From: an uncultured Devosia sp.
Lineage (GTDB): Bacteria > Pseudomonadota > Alphaproteobacteria > Rhizobiales > Devosiaceae
Assembly: GCA_946480655.1 (NCBI GenBank)
Contig: CAMLKN010000059.1
Span: 1-11,070 of the forward strand
DNA: 11,070 nucleotides
Direction of reading: 5' to 3'
Below the pieces are notes generated by a model, which saw only the letters and a program-made list of their open reading frames with translations, was not told where the DNA came from and did not search any database. Each line of letters starts with the position of its first letter. Positions within the stretch are counted from its first letter, which is position 1. Position numbers and translations under genes: made by a program. This document shows, one piece after another, positions 1-6,553 of this stretch.

Positions 1-1190
1 GTGCCCTGACGGTTCGCCCAGGCGGTGATGTAAGTGGTGTGAATCGGCATCTGCGATGCGAGATTGACGTCCAGGCGCTCCAGCGAAGCGAAAGTCTGAT
101 CCACACGCGCCTGATCCCAGTCGCCGTTGTCGCGCAGGAGCCATGCCACGAGCTGGTTGACGCCATCGACGCGAACGCATCCGGAGGAGTGGAATCGAGC
201 GTTTTCACCGAATAGCGCACGCGAGGGCGTGTCGTGCAGGTAAACGTCGAACGGGTTGTGGAAGTTGATCTTGCAGTGCCCCATGGAATTGGCGGCACCG
301 GGTTCCTGGCGGTACATGTAGTTCACCTGGGCATCGGTGATGTTGGCCCAATCGATCGTTGACGGATCGATGGTGTTCCCGTTGCCGTCGTAGATGAAGA
401 TGTTCTGCTCGGTCAGATAGTTGGGGTTCTCCAGCATGTATTTGGTCAGATCCTGGCGAACCAGCGACTTGGGCACATGCCAGTAGGGATTGAAATTGAC
501 CTGGTGGATCTTGCTCGCAAGAATCGGCGTGGCGCGCTCAACGCGACCGACCACGGCCGTGTGGCGCTGCTCGACCATGCCGCCACCGACGGCCTCGATT
601 GTGGCCGCAGGAATATTCACGACGACGTAGCGGTCAGTGAGCTGAGGCGCCATGTTCTGGACGCGGGTGTAGTTGAGATAGAGCTGCTGCAGGCGCGTAG
701 CGGCCGGCACATTCATGGCGTACCATGTCGCCTCGTCGATCTGGCCGGTGACGACCAAGCCGTGACGCGCCTGGAAGGTACGGACGCCCCTGTCCGTCTC
801 GGCGTCAAACACATCGCTGGCAAACTCGACCAGCGGCATGTCGCCGGATGAAATCAGGCGGCGCTTGAGCTGGACCACTGCGGGAGAGGAATTGCCCAGG
901 ATCAGCTGGTACGCCTGCTGCGGAATTTCCTCCCAGCCGCCGGCGGCGACAAAGGGCTCATACTGAGAAATGGCGAGCTGCAGGTTGTGCAGCGTGTCGA
1001 AGGACAGAATAGGCTCGTTGGTCGCGATCGATGCCGCGGCGGCGGCCGTATTGCCCTCCTTGTCGGTTTCGCGCAGCACGCGACCGGTCGAGAACATGTC
1101 GAACACCGATTCCTGCGCCCAAGCCGGCATTGCTGCCCCGGCGCCCAGAACCGCCATTGAACCGATAAATTTCCGTCGCGTCAGCCGCAT
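1..1190 (-). CDS. L,D-transpeptidase, YcbB/LdtD-like, Tat-exported (C-terminus cut by window edge)
   Basis: Periplasmic enzyme expected to form 3-3 cross-links in peptidoglycan or to attach proteins to it, using a catalytic cysteine. About 396 residues are visible and the frame stays open at the left edge. The N-terminus is a Tat signal (TRRKFIG, hydrophobic stretch, then AWA with likely cleavage after residue 25). A peptidoglycan-binding domain spans about residues 100-160, ending in TWYAM. The YkuD domain covers about 183-350, with VYLHDTPS (H319) and the active-site motif HSSGCVRV (H334, C338). The ATG at 1188-1190 is chosen because it directly precedes the Tat signal and has an AGGTGG-like ribosome site 4 bases upstream. 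The ldtR-type regulator lies just upstream in the same orientation; in Liberibacter and Sinorhizobium the LdtR-controlled transpeptidase is called ldtP. The ldtP equivalence is inferred; the family call is firm. Confidence 0.93.
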   Translation of the reverse strand, partial: MRLTRRKFIGSMAVLGAGAAMPAWAQESVFDMFSTGRVLRETDKEGNTAAAAASIATNEPILSFDTLHNLQLAISQYEPFVAAGGWEEIPQQAYQLILGNSSPAVVQLKRRLISSGDMPLVEFASDVFDAETDRGVRTFQARHGLVVTGQIDEATWYAMNVPAATRLQQLYLNYTRVQNMAPQLTDRYVVVNIPAATIEAVGGGMVEQRHTAVVGRVERATPILASKIHQVNFNPYWHVPKSLVRQDLTKYMLENPNYLTEQNIFIYDGNGNTIDPSTIDWANITDAQVNYMYRQEPGAANSMGHCKINFHNPFDVYLHDTPSRALFGENARFHSSGCVRVDGVNQLVAWLLRDNGDWDQARVDQTFASLERLDVNLASQMPIHTTYITAWANRQG

Positions 1191-1226
1191 TCAACCACCT
1201 TGGAATTCGCCCGCCATTGTGCTGGG

Positions 1227-1255
1227 CGATAGCATCGCTCTGGCGCAGTTCACAA
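1227..1255 (-). promoter_or_regulatory. Candidate promoter of the L,D-transpeptidase gene
   Basis: On the minus strand, TTGTGA (1255-1250) is followed by a 17-base spacer and CTATCG (1232-1227), close to the alphaproteobacterial CTATAT type of -10 box. This would give a leader of about 30 bases containing the AGGTGG ribosome site. The -35 box coincides with one arm of the inverted repeat at 1248-1277. Matched by eye only. Confidence 0.4.
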
Positions 1256-1277
1256 CGTGGGTCAACGCCTTGTGAAC
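1248..1277. promoter_or_regulatory. Perfect 8-bp inverted repeat, candidate operator upstream of the transpeptidase
   Basis: GTTCACAA at 1248-1255 and its exact reverse complement TTGTGAAC at 1270-1277 are separated by 14 bases, so the half-sites are 22 bp centre to centre, two helical turns. The gene-proximal arm overlaps the predicted -35 box and the distal arm lies just upstream of it. LdtR is a MarR-type regulator described as an activator of the transpeptidase gene, so this is a reasonable binding-site candidate. The assignment to LdtR is inference. Confidence 0.45.
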
Positions 1278-1350
1278 CCTGCCGCGCAAATCAGCCATGC
1301 CAGCAAATGGTTTCAAACCTGGTAAAGGGGCTGCCTGCACTTTGCGGCAC

Positions 1351-1380
1351 AAATAAGAAACGCCGGCCTCTCGACCGGCG
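1351..1380 (-). terminator. Rho-independent terminator downstream of ldtR
   Basis: Read on the minus strand, CGCCGG (1380-1375), an 8-base loop and CCGGCG (1366-1361) form a GC-only stem, followed directly by TTTCTTATTT (1360-1351). It lies about 75 bases after the ldtR stop, so ldtR and the transpeptidase gene probably have separate transcripts. Confidence 0.7.
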
Positions 1381-1455
1381 CCCCATCAGCAGTTGTGGCG
1401 TGGAGGCAACACTAGCCACCAGCTGCCGCCCACTCGTTCCCGGGTGAGTGTTCGA

Positions 1456-1965
1456 TCAGAGCTTGTACAGGATCTGGTCGACCCAGAAGCGTTCGAGGCG
1501 GGCCAGCGCCTTGTTGAGGCCGTCGAATTCCTCGTCGCCCAAGCCACCGACCTTGTCGATCGACTTGAGGTGGCGGTCATAAAGCTCGTCGATGACCTCG
1601 GCCACCTCTTCGCCCTTGGGGGTCAGCTTGATGCGGACTGAACGGCGGTCGGTGCGCGACCGTTCCTGGAAGATGTAGCCGGTCTCGACCAGCTTCTTGA
1701 GATTGTAGGAGACGTTGGAGCCCAGATAGTAGCCACGCGAACGCAGCTCGCCAGCGGTCAATTCGGCATCGCCGATGTTGAACATCAGGAGCGCCTGGAC
1801 CGGGTTGATGTCATCCCAGCCCATGCGGTCGAACTCGTCCTTGATCAGGTCGAGCAGACGGCGATGCAGGCGTTCCACGCGGGAGACGGCTTCGAGATAA
1901 AGGGGTTTCAGACCTTCGCTGCGTTCCGGGGTAAGCGCCTCGGCCGCGTTCGACTTGATTGCCAT
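1456..1965 (-). CDS. ldtR: MarR-family transcriptional regulator, LdtR type
   Basis: Winged-helix DNA-binding protein of 169 residues. LdtR in Liberibacter and Sinorhizobium controls an L,D-transpeptidase gene and has been linked to osmotic-stress tolerance. The conserved core is easily recognised: DDINPVQALLMFNIGD (about 51-66), the helix-turn-helix with LTAGELRSRGYYLGSNVSYN (about 69-88), and the wing ERSRTDRRSVRIKLTPKG (about 101-118). Helices at both ends would form the MarR dimer interface. The ATG at 1963-1965 is preferred because a GAGG-like ribosome site lies 6 bases upstream; an in-frame ATG at 2002-2004 adds 13 residues but has poor spacing. The next gene downstream on the same strand is the L,D-transpeptidase, matching the family pairing, with a terminator between them. 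Autoregulation is likely in this family, and a dyad lies upstream at 2045-2060. Confidence 0.92.
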   Translation of the reverse strand: MAIKSNAAEALTPERSEGLKPLYLEAVSRVERLHRRLLDLIKDEFDRMGWDDINPVQALLMFNIGDAELTAGELRSRGYYLGSNVSYNLKKLVETGYIFQERSRTDRRSVRIKLTPKGEEVAEVIDELYDRHLKSIDKVGGLGDEEFDGLNKALARLERFWVDQILYKL

Positions 1966-2044
1966 TTGTGCCTCACTGTTTATCCGACGTGCGATTTTTC
2001 GCATCTCATGAGGCCAAACTACGGCTGCCCAACTAAGATCGCCC

Positions 2045-2060
2045 TAAAGCATGTGCTTAA
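2045..2060. promoter_or_regulatory. Imperfect palindrome upstream of ldtR, candidate autoregulatory operator
   Basis: TAAAGCATGTGCTTAA has arms AAGCA and TGCTT around a TG centre, and an outer T/A pair after one mismatch. It lies about 80 bases upstream of the ldtR start, in a locally AT-rich stretch (about 2030-2100) that differs from the GC-rich surroundings and probably holds the ldtR promoter. It does not resemble the inverted repeat before the transpeptidase gene, so one factor binding both is not supported by sequence alone. Confidence 0.3.
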
Positions 2061-2138
2061 AACTATCTTACTGGAATGCAATGAGAATTTGGCTTAATAG
2101 CGCCTTACTCCAGGTGAGAGATTTGTAACCTTTCCGGA

Positions 2139-2164
2139 GTGTGAAGGGCGCCCGCGAGGCGCCC
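2139..2164 (-). terminator. Stem-loop after the four-helix membrane protein gene, possible terminator
   Basis: GGGCGCC (2146-2152) and GGCGCCC (2158-2164) form a perfect 7-bp GC stem with a 5-base loop, 11 bases past the stop of the minus-strand gene. The minus-strand tail (TTCACACT) is a weak U-tract, so termination may be partial or factor-dependent. Confidence 0.45.
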
Positions 2165-2175
2165 CTCTGGACTGG

Positions 2176-2583
2176 TCAGGCGGCGAATGCCCGCGCGCTC
2201 ACAAGCTTCAGCGCCAGCACAACAGACACTGCGGCGGTTTGGCCAACCATGAGCACCCATCCCGCCACGGAAAACTGGGCCGCCTGCGCCTGCATGAGCA
2301 GGACCGAACCCAATACCCAGATTCCGTCACCGACCAGGTTGGCAGCAAGGAAAGTCGAGGCCGGCCTCGTCGAGCGGGCGATGGCCAGGTTGAAGAACGC
2401 CCAGGGCAACAGAAACAGTCCAATACCCAACAGCACAGCCGGTGGAACCGACCAACCGATGAGGTTTGTCAGCGGCGCGGCAGCCAAGATCAGGGCGAGG
2501 CCGAAGACCAGTGAACCGGCGGCGTCGAGCCAGAATATGAGATGGGGTTCCAGCTTGGCTGAGGTTGGAGCAAGTGTCGTCAT
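2176..2583 (-). CDS. Small four-helix integral membrane protein, function unknown
   Basis: I do not recognise a named family. The 135-residue protein is almost entirely hydrophobic, with four likely membrane helices at about residues 14-35, 43-65, 74-95 and 103-125, joined by short loops, and a short N-terminal cytoplasmic or periplasmic tail. No catalytic motif is visible. The ATG at 2581-2583 is chosen because GGGAGA lies 6-7 bases upstream; a TTG-type extension to 2628 adds 15 polar residues that look unlike an N-terminus. It is transcribed divergently from the XRE regulator at 2714 across a 130-bp region, so it is the obvious candidate target of that regulator. This is inference from arrangement alone. 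Confidence 0.75.
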   Translation of the reverse strand: MTTLAPTSAKLEPHLIFWLDAAGSLVFGLALILAAAPLTNLIGWSVPPAVLLGIGLFLLPWAFFNLAIARSTRPASTFLAANLVGDGIWVLGSVLLMQAQAAQFSVAGWVLMVGQTAAVSVVLALKLVSARAFAA

Positions 2584-2602
2584 GAAGCGTCTCCCGTTGT
2601 GA

Positions 2603-2612
2603 CATTGCAATG
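2603..2612. promoter_or_regulatory. Palindrome in the divergent region between the membrane protein and XRE genes
   Basis: CATTGCAATG is a perfect 10-bp palindrome 20 bases upstream of the membrane protein start. A second, weaker dyad (ACATG, 4 bases, CATGT; 2627-2640) lies beside it. Both are possible XRE operator half-sites. Short palindromes arise by chance, so confidence is low. Confidence 0.28.
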
Positions 2613-2713
2613 CCGACAGGATCGACACATGGGATCATGTTCTCAATTCCCTCCGAGGTAATGGAAATGCCTCCCTGGTTCGGGCAAGGTCGACGACGGT
2701 TTGGGAGCTATCG

Positions 2714-3466
2714 ATGTTTGAACGAACCTTGCGGGAATGGCGGACGCGGCGCGGCATGAGCCAGATGGCACTGGCCCTGGCTACCGATGTCTCTCCGCGG
2801 CATCTGAGTTTTCTGGAATCGGCGCGGGCACGGCCAAGCGCGTCGATGGTCATGCGCCTTTGCGAAGCGCTTGACCTCCCGCTTCGGGAACGCAATGGCC
2901 TGCTGGTCGCGGCAGGCTTCGCACCTCAATTCGGGGACAGCGATTGGTTGAGTCCCCAGATGGCCGAGGTGAGACACGCGGCGCAGCTGCTGCTCGCGGC
3001 TCATACCCCCCGCCCTGCTTTGGTACTCGACGCCGCCTTCTTCATCCTCGACGCAAATGAGAGCGCCTATAGGCTGATTGGTGGGAGGCCGCCGGAGGCG
3101 GTGCGGCTCAACCTGGGCGACCTGGTGTTCGGGCCTGGACCAATACGTGATGCGATCGTCAATTGGAGCGAGGTCGCCAACTATCTACTTCATCGACTGC
3201 GGGAGGCCACACAGCGGCATGGACCGCATTCCGAGCCGGCCAAAGTGCTGGCACGGGCCCGTCGGCAGTCCGGAGTCGTGGAGCTCGAGCGAGGCTACAT
3301 CGCGGCTCGCGGGACGGTGCTATTGCCGCTGGAATTTCGCATCGATGGGGAGGTGACGCGTTGGTTCACCACCGTCACCAGCTTCGGTGGTCCGCAGGAT
3401 GCGCTAGCCGAGGAAATTACCATCGAGCAATTCCATCCCGTGGCTGCAGCCGATCAATCCGCCTGA
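2714..3466 (+). CDS. XRE-family regulator with MmyB-like ligand-binding domain
   Basis: Predicted transcription factor of 250 residues. Residues about 4-65 form a Cro/C1-type helix-turn-helix (LREWRTRRGMSQMALALA, then SPRHLSFLESARARPS). Residues about 100-240 match the MmyB-like sensor domain (MLTR_LBD), with VLDAAFFILDANESAYRL and NLGDLVFGPGPIRDAIVNW as typical core segments and a WFTTVTSFGGPQD end. The ligand cannot be told from sequence. The ATG at 2714 has GGGAG 6 bases upstream. Regulators of this family often sit divergent to the gene they control, here the four-helix membrane protein. Its last 13 bases overlap the 3' end of the convergent DUF6163-like gene. Length is normal for the family and nothing appears truncated. 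Confidence 0.9.
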   Translation: MFERTLREWRTRRGMSQMALALATDVSPRHLSFLESARARPSASMVMRLCEALDLPLRERNGLLVAAGFAPQFGDSDWLSPQMAEVRHAAQLLLAAHTPRPALVLDAAFFILDANESAYRLIGGRPPEAVRLNLGDLVFGPGPIRDAIVNWSEVANYLLHRLREATQRHGPHSEPAKVLARARRQSGVVELERGYIAARGTVLLPLEFRIDGEVTRWFTTVTSFGGPQDALAEEITIEQFHPVAAADQSA

Positions 3467-3840
3467 GCGCGGCTGAAGCGGATGCTGAGGGCGAAGACGA
3501 CAATGATCGCCACCAGCAGTACAGCCCGCAACGCAAAGCCGAAGGCGCCGATTCGCATGTCCGCGATGCCAGCGGCATAGACCAGGAGCTCCAGGGCCGT
3601 TGCCCCCACGAGGAGCACGGCGCCCCAGCTGGTCTTGATCCAGAGGCCGACAGCCGCAAATAGCTTGGCCAGGCAGAACACCGCGAGGAACACAAACGGG
3701 GTGAAGCCCAGGATCGCAATCGGGCTGGTCGACCCCATGTTCACACCGAGCAGGCGAGCCGCATCGCTGAGGCCGAGTATCAATGCGAGGATCGCCACGA
3801 TACGGATATAGAGCGCAAGACTTGGGGCCTGGAAGAGCAT
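3454..3840 (-). CDS. DUF6163-like integral membrane protein
   Basis: Hydrophobic protein of 128 residues (from ATG 3838-3840) with about four membrane helices, resembling the Rhizobiales-restricted DUF6163 family commonly found next to hemB. The role of that family is unknown to me. No active-site motif is seen; the central segment ILGFTPFVFLAVFCLAKLFA and a polar C-terminus (RFSRAQAD) are the main landmarks. The start is uncertain: neither the ATG at 3840 nor an in-frame TTG at 3876, which would give 140 residues, has a good ribosome site. I prefer ATG because the TTG extension would run into the hemB upstream region. The gene is head-to-head with hemB and its 3' end overlaps the XRE gene by 13 bp. 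The family name is recalled from synteny and character rather than checked. Confidence 0.75.
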   Translation of the reverse strand: MLFQAPSLALYIRIVAILALILGLSDAARLLGVNMGSTSPIAILGFTPFVFLAVFCLAKLFAAVGLWIKTSWGAVLLVGATALELLVYAAGIADMRIGAFGFALRAVLLVAIIVVFALSIRFSRAQAD

Positions 3841-3884
3841 GCCCGGTGTGATACCCCGGCGGCCTTGCTGCGACAAGCGGCGGC

Positions 3885-3912
3885 TTGGAGTGGCGGCGCG
3901 GGGCTGTTAACT
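3885..3912 (+). promoter_or_regulatory. Weak candidate promoter of hemB
   Basis: TTGGAG (3885-3890), a 16-base spacer and TTAACT (3907-3912) stand 25 bases upstream of the hemB start. Both boxes match consensus only partly. The ribosome site AAGGAGA follows at 3924-3930. Confidence 0.25.
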
Positions 3913-3936
3913 AGGGCCCCAACAAGGAGACCGTCC

Positions 3937-4950
3937 ATGACCCAGAGCTGGCCAAAGCATGACATGTCCTTCCTGGCGGGCCGGCGTCTGCGTCGCTTCC
4001 GGCAGAGCGAGTGGAGCCGGGCCATGGTGCGAGAGAGCGAGCTTCTCTCTCGGGATCTGATCTGGCCACTCTTCGTGATCGAAGGTCACAATGAAAAGAC
4101 CCAGATCCGCACGATGCCCGGCGTTGAGCGTCTCTCGATAGACCTGATGGTCGATGCGGCCAGGGCAGCGCGCGATGCGGGAATACCGGCGCTGGCCATC
4201 TTCCCCAACACGCCCGACCATCTTCGCAGCGAAAGCGCTGCCGAGGCCTACAATCCTGACAACCTCATGTGCCGGGCCCTAAGCGCCATCAAGTCCGCCG
4301 TTCCCGATATTGGCCTCATTGCCGACGTGGCGCTGGACGAATATTCCAGCGATGGGCAGGACGGGCTGGTGCGGGATGGCGAAATCCTCAACGACGAAAC
4401 CGTCGCTGTCATGGTCAAGTCGGCGCTGGTGCAGGCGCGGGCGGGCGCTGACATCATCGCGCCGTCCGACATGATGGATGGGCGCGTTGTCGCCATCCGG
4501 GCGGCACTCGATGCAGAGGGCTTTGAGCATGTGCAGATCATGTCCTATGCCGCCAAATACGCCTCCTGCTTCTACGGCCCCTTCCGCGAGGCGGTTGGGT
4601 CGGGCAGCCGTCTCAAGGGCGACAAGCGCACTTATCAGATGGACTATGCCAATTCCGACGAGGCCCTGCGCGAGATCGAGCAGGACATTGCCGAGGGTGC
4701 GGACAGCGTGATGATCAAGCCGGGCCTGCCCTATCTCGACGTGATCCGCAGGGCGCGGGATGCGTTCAACGTGCCCATCTATGCCTATCAGGTCAGCGGC
4801 GAGTACGCGATGATCGAGATGGCCGGTGCGGCCGGCGCGATCAATCGCGATGCGGCCGTGCTTGAAAGCCTCTGGGCGTTCAAGCGCGCCGGAGCCAACG
4901 GCATCCTGACCTATTTTGCGCTGGAAGTGGCGCGAAAGCTCAACGGCTGA
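3937..4950 (+). CDS. hemB: Delta-aminolevulinic acid dehydratase (porphobilinogen synthase)
   Basis: Cytosolic enzyme that joins two 5-aminolevulinate molecules into porphobilinogen, an early step of haem and bacteriochlorophyll or cobalamin synthesis. The 337-residue protein is full length. The two substrate-binding lysines are visible: K207 in MSYAAKYAS and K261 in SVMIKPGLPYLD. The metal-site segment reads DVALDEYSSDGQDG (residues 130-143), with D130, D134 and D142 in place of the zinc-binding cysteines of the Zn-type enzyme, which points to the Mg-dependent type known from Pseudomonas and Bradyrhizobium. The start at 3937 is decided by AAGGAGA with a 6-base spacer; the longer in-frame reading from 3865 lacks such a site and adds residues foreign to the family. 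It is divergent from the DUF6163-like gene, and its stop codon abuts the stop of the convergent transporter gene. Confidence 0.97.
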   Translation: MTQSWPKHDMSFLAGRRLRRFRQSEWSRAMVRESELLSRDLIWPLFVIEGHNEKTQIRTMPGVERLSIDLMVDAARAARDAGIPALAIFPNTPDHLRSESAAEAYNPDNLMCRALSAIKSAVPDIGLIADVALDEYSSDGQDGLVRDGEILNDETVAVMVKSALVQARAGADIIAPSDMMDGRVVAIRAALDAEGFEHVQIMSYAAKYASCFYGPFREAVGSGSRLKGDKRTYQMDYANSDEALREIEQDIAEGADSVMIKPGLPYLDVIRRARDAFNVPIYAYQVSGEYAMIEMAGAAGAINRDAAVLESLWAFKRAGANGILTYFALEVARKLNG

Positions 4951-5892
4951 TCAGCCGGCGCGCTCGGTCGTGCCATCCTCTGCCGCAAGTTGCGCCGGGC
5001 GCTGCCCCCGCCGCGGGCGGAAGGCGCTCACCAAGCCTGCGGTCATGACCAGCGCCATGCCGCCAAGTGCGACAGGATCGGGAATGTCGCCAAAGACCAG
5101 CCAACCGAGAATGCCGGCCCACACCAGGTGCATGTAGGTCATCGGCGCAACCAGGGCCGCCGGAGCGCAGCGATAGGACTGGGTGAAGAGATAGTGCCCC
5201 AGCCAGGCCGACACGCCCAAGCCGATGAAGAGCACGACCTGGAGCGGCGTCGGCGCCACCCCATGCAAGGTCCACGGCAGGAAGATGCCGAAGCCGATGG
5301 CACCGGCGAGCGCCGAGTAGAAGAGCATGGCCATGGTCCGCTCGGTATGGGCGAGCACGCGCGAGAGCAGGTTGTAGGCTGTGGCCACCACGACATTGCC
5401 CAGCACGAAGAGCACGCCCAGGGGATCGAGACCGCCGCCGGGTCTTGCAATGAGCAAGACCCCGGCAAACCCGACCAGCGCGGCGACCCAGGCGGCCGGG
5501 CCAACCTTTTCCTTGAGCAGGGGGCCGGAGAGCACCACGACGATCACGGGGCAGAGATAGACGATGGCCGTGGTCTCGGCGACCGGCATGCGCTGCAGGG
5601 CAAAGCTGACCAGCAGGGACCCCAGAGCCAGGCTGATGCCGCGCACGATGACGAGACCGGTGCGCTGGGTCCGTACCATTTCACGTCCATGGATGGGCGC
5701 AACGATCGCCAGCATCAGCAGGCAATGGCCAATGTAGCGGATGGCCGCCACCATGGGGACATTATACTCGGTGATGAGCAGCTTGTTGGTGGTGTCGTTG
5801 TAGGCGAACAGCAGCGTTGCGCCGAGGATCAGGACGAGGCCGCGCAACGGCTGGTGAGTCAGCGCCGGAATGGGCGCAGGTGAAGAAGACAT
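4951..5892 (-). CDS. EamA-family DMT-superfamily transporter
   Basis: Inner-membrane permease of 313 residues with two tandem EamA repeats (about 17-150 and 160-295), predicted ten membrane helices. The first repeat ends in LLKEKVGPAAWVAALVGFAG and the second in VFGDIPDPVALGGMALVMTA, the usual acidic and proline position before the last helix of each repeat. Members export metabolites, amino acids or related compounds; the substrate cannot be read from sequence. The ATG at 5890-5892 is preferred over the TTG just before it, though no strong ribosome site is present. The C-terminal tail is basic then acidic. Its stop (TCA on the plus strand) immediately follows the TGA of hemB. It lies downstream of trxC in the same direction with a gap of about 100 bases, so co-transcription is possible but not shown. 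Confidence 0.92.
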   Translation of the reverse strand: MSSSPAPIPALTHQPLRGLVLILGATLLFAYNDTTNKLLITEYNVPMVAAIRYIGHCLLMLAIVAPIHGREMVRTQRTGLVIVRGISLALGSLLVSFALQRMPVAETTAIVYLCPVIVVVLSGPLLKEKVGPAAWVAALVGFAGVLLIARPGGGLDPLGVLFVLGNVVVATAYNLLSRVLAHTERTMAMLFYSALAGAIGFGIFLPWTLHGVAPTPLQVVLFIGLGVSAWLGHYLFTQSYRCAPAALVAPMTYMHLVWAGILGWLVFGDIPDPVALGGMALVMTAGLVSAFRPRRGQRPAQLAAEDGTTERAG

Positions 5893-5996
5893 CAAAACAA
5901 ATCCGGCGAGACCGCGCAGCCGGAATGGCGAAGCGCGACTCGCCCGTCAAAGGGTTCACCCAGCCTAGCCCCCTTCCTCGCTGAAGCCCAGCACTG

Positions 5997-6428
5997 CTAG
6001 CGCGGCAGATTCCCCGAAACCCACTGCACGATCTGGCTGGCAAGCATGGCGCCGGAAGTCCTCGCGACCTCCTTGCCCGAGGCGAAGAGGATCATCGTCG
6101 GAATGCCGCGAATGCCGAGACGACCGGCCAAAGCCTGGTTCTCGTCGGAATTGAGCTTGGTGAAGCGGACCTGCGGCTCGAGGGCGTCAGCCGCCTTCTC
6201 GAACTCCGGTGCCATGACGCGGCATGGACCGCACCAAGGCGCCCAGACATCGACCAGCACAGGGACATCCGAGCGCGCGATCTGCCGCTCCAGCGCCGCC
6301 GACTGCAGATCGGCCGGCGCGCCCGCAAAGAGGGACTGGCCGCATTTGCCGCATTTGGCAGCCAGCGCGTCCCGGTCGGCGGCGACCCGATTGACGGCGC
6401 CACAATGGGTGCAGACGATGTTGCTCAT
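5997..6428 (-). CDS. trxC: Thioredoxin 2 (zinc-ribbon thioredoxin)
   Basis: Cytosolic disulfide reductase of 143 residues. Residues 1-32 form the zinc ribbon typical of thioredoxin 2, with cysteines C6, C9, C26 and C29 in two CxxC pairs. The thioredoxin fold follows, with VDVWAPWCGPC holding the redox-active C66 and C69 and the cis-proline P110 in GIRGIPTMILF. In E. coli TrxC is induced under oxidative stress and reduced by thioredoxin reductase; whether regulation is the same here is unknown. The ATG at 6426-6428 has AGGA 2-5 bases upstream, slightly close, and gives the exact family N-terminus. It is divergent from the RDD gene across 125 bases that hold a perfect 6-bp-arm dyad. Confidence 0.95.
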   Translation of the reverse strand: MSNIVCTHCGAVNRVAADRDALAAKCGKCGQSLFAGAPADLQSAALERQIARSDVPVLVDVWAPWCGPCRVMAPEFEKAADALEPQVRFTKLNSDENQALAGRLGIRGIPTMILFASGKEVARTSGAMLASQIVQWVSGNLPR

Positions 6429-6451
6429 GGTCCTGTCCAGCTTAGATACTT

Positions 6452-6480
6452 TTCGATGATGTATTAGCCAAGCCTAATAT
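6452..6480 (+). promoter_or_regulatory. Candidate promoter of the RDD gene
   Basis: TTCGAT (6452-6457), a 17-base spacer and TAATAT (6475-6480) precede the RDD gene in an AT-rich pocket. The -10 box overlaps one arm of the dyad at 6462-6479, so a bound protein would block it. Matched by eye. Confidence 0.35.
6462..6479. promoter_or_regulatory. Perfect dyad between divergent trxC and RDD genes
   Basis: TATTAG (6462-6467) and CTAATA (6474-6479) are exact inverted repeats around CCAAGC. The site lies between the two start codons, 34 bases from trxC and 74 from the RDD gene, in an AT-rich pocket, and overlaps the predicted RDD -10 box. It is a candidate shared operator. Confidence 0.4.
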
Positions 6481-6553
6481 ATTCAAGGTCGGATTGTGGC
6501 TTTTGTGCGCGCGGCCTCTTGCAAGCGGGTGCGACGATGACGATGTTTGCGGC

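Noticed and set aside
477..851. Plus-strand open frame opposite the L,D-transpeptidase
   Set aside because: The opposite strand encodes the uninterrupted peptidoglycan-binding and catalytic domains; the frame has no recognisable content.
1309..1319. Short palindrome GGTTT-C-AAACC upstream of the transpeptidase gene
   Set aside because: Five-base arms are expected by chance and it lies well upstream of the predicted promoter; the 8-bp repeat at 1248-1277 is a much better candidate.
2141..2602. Plus-strand open frame opposite the four-helix membrane protein
   Set aside because: The minus-strand frame has a good ribosome site and a clear membrane-protein pattern; the plus-strand frame has neither and begins inside the terminator-like stem.
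3865..3936. N-terminal extension of hemB by 24 residues
   Set aside because: No ribosome site at 3865, whereas AAGGAGA stands at the ideal distance from the ATG at 3937, which gives the family's normal N-terminus.
4990..5883. Plus-strand open frame of 297 codons opposite the EamA transporter
   Set aside because: Composition (His, Gln, Gly, Asp, Arg) is the mirror image of hydrophobic codons; no motif, no ribosome site, and the opposite strand encodes a complete transporter.
5893..5996. Possible promoter (TTTGACG) for the transporter in the gap after trxC
   Set aside because: A good -35-like box is present but no acceptable -10 box lies at the right distance.
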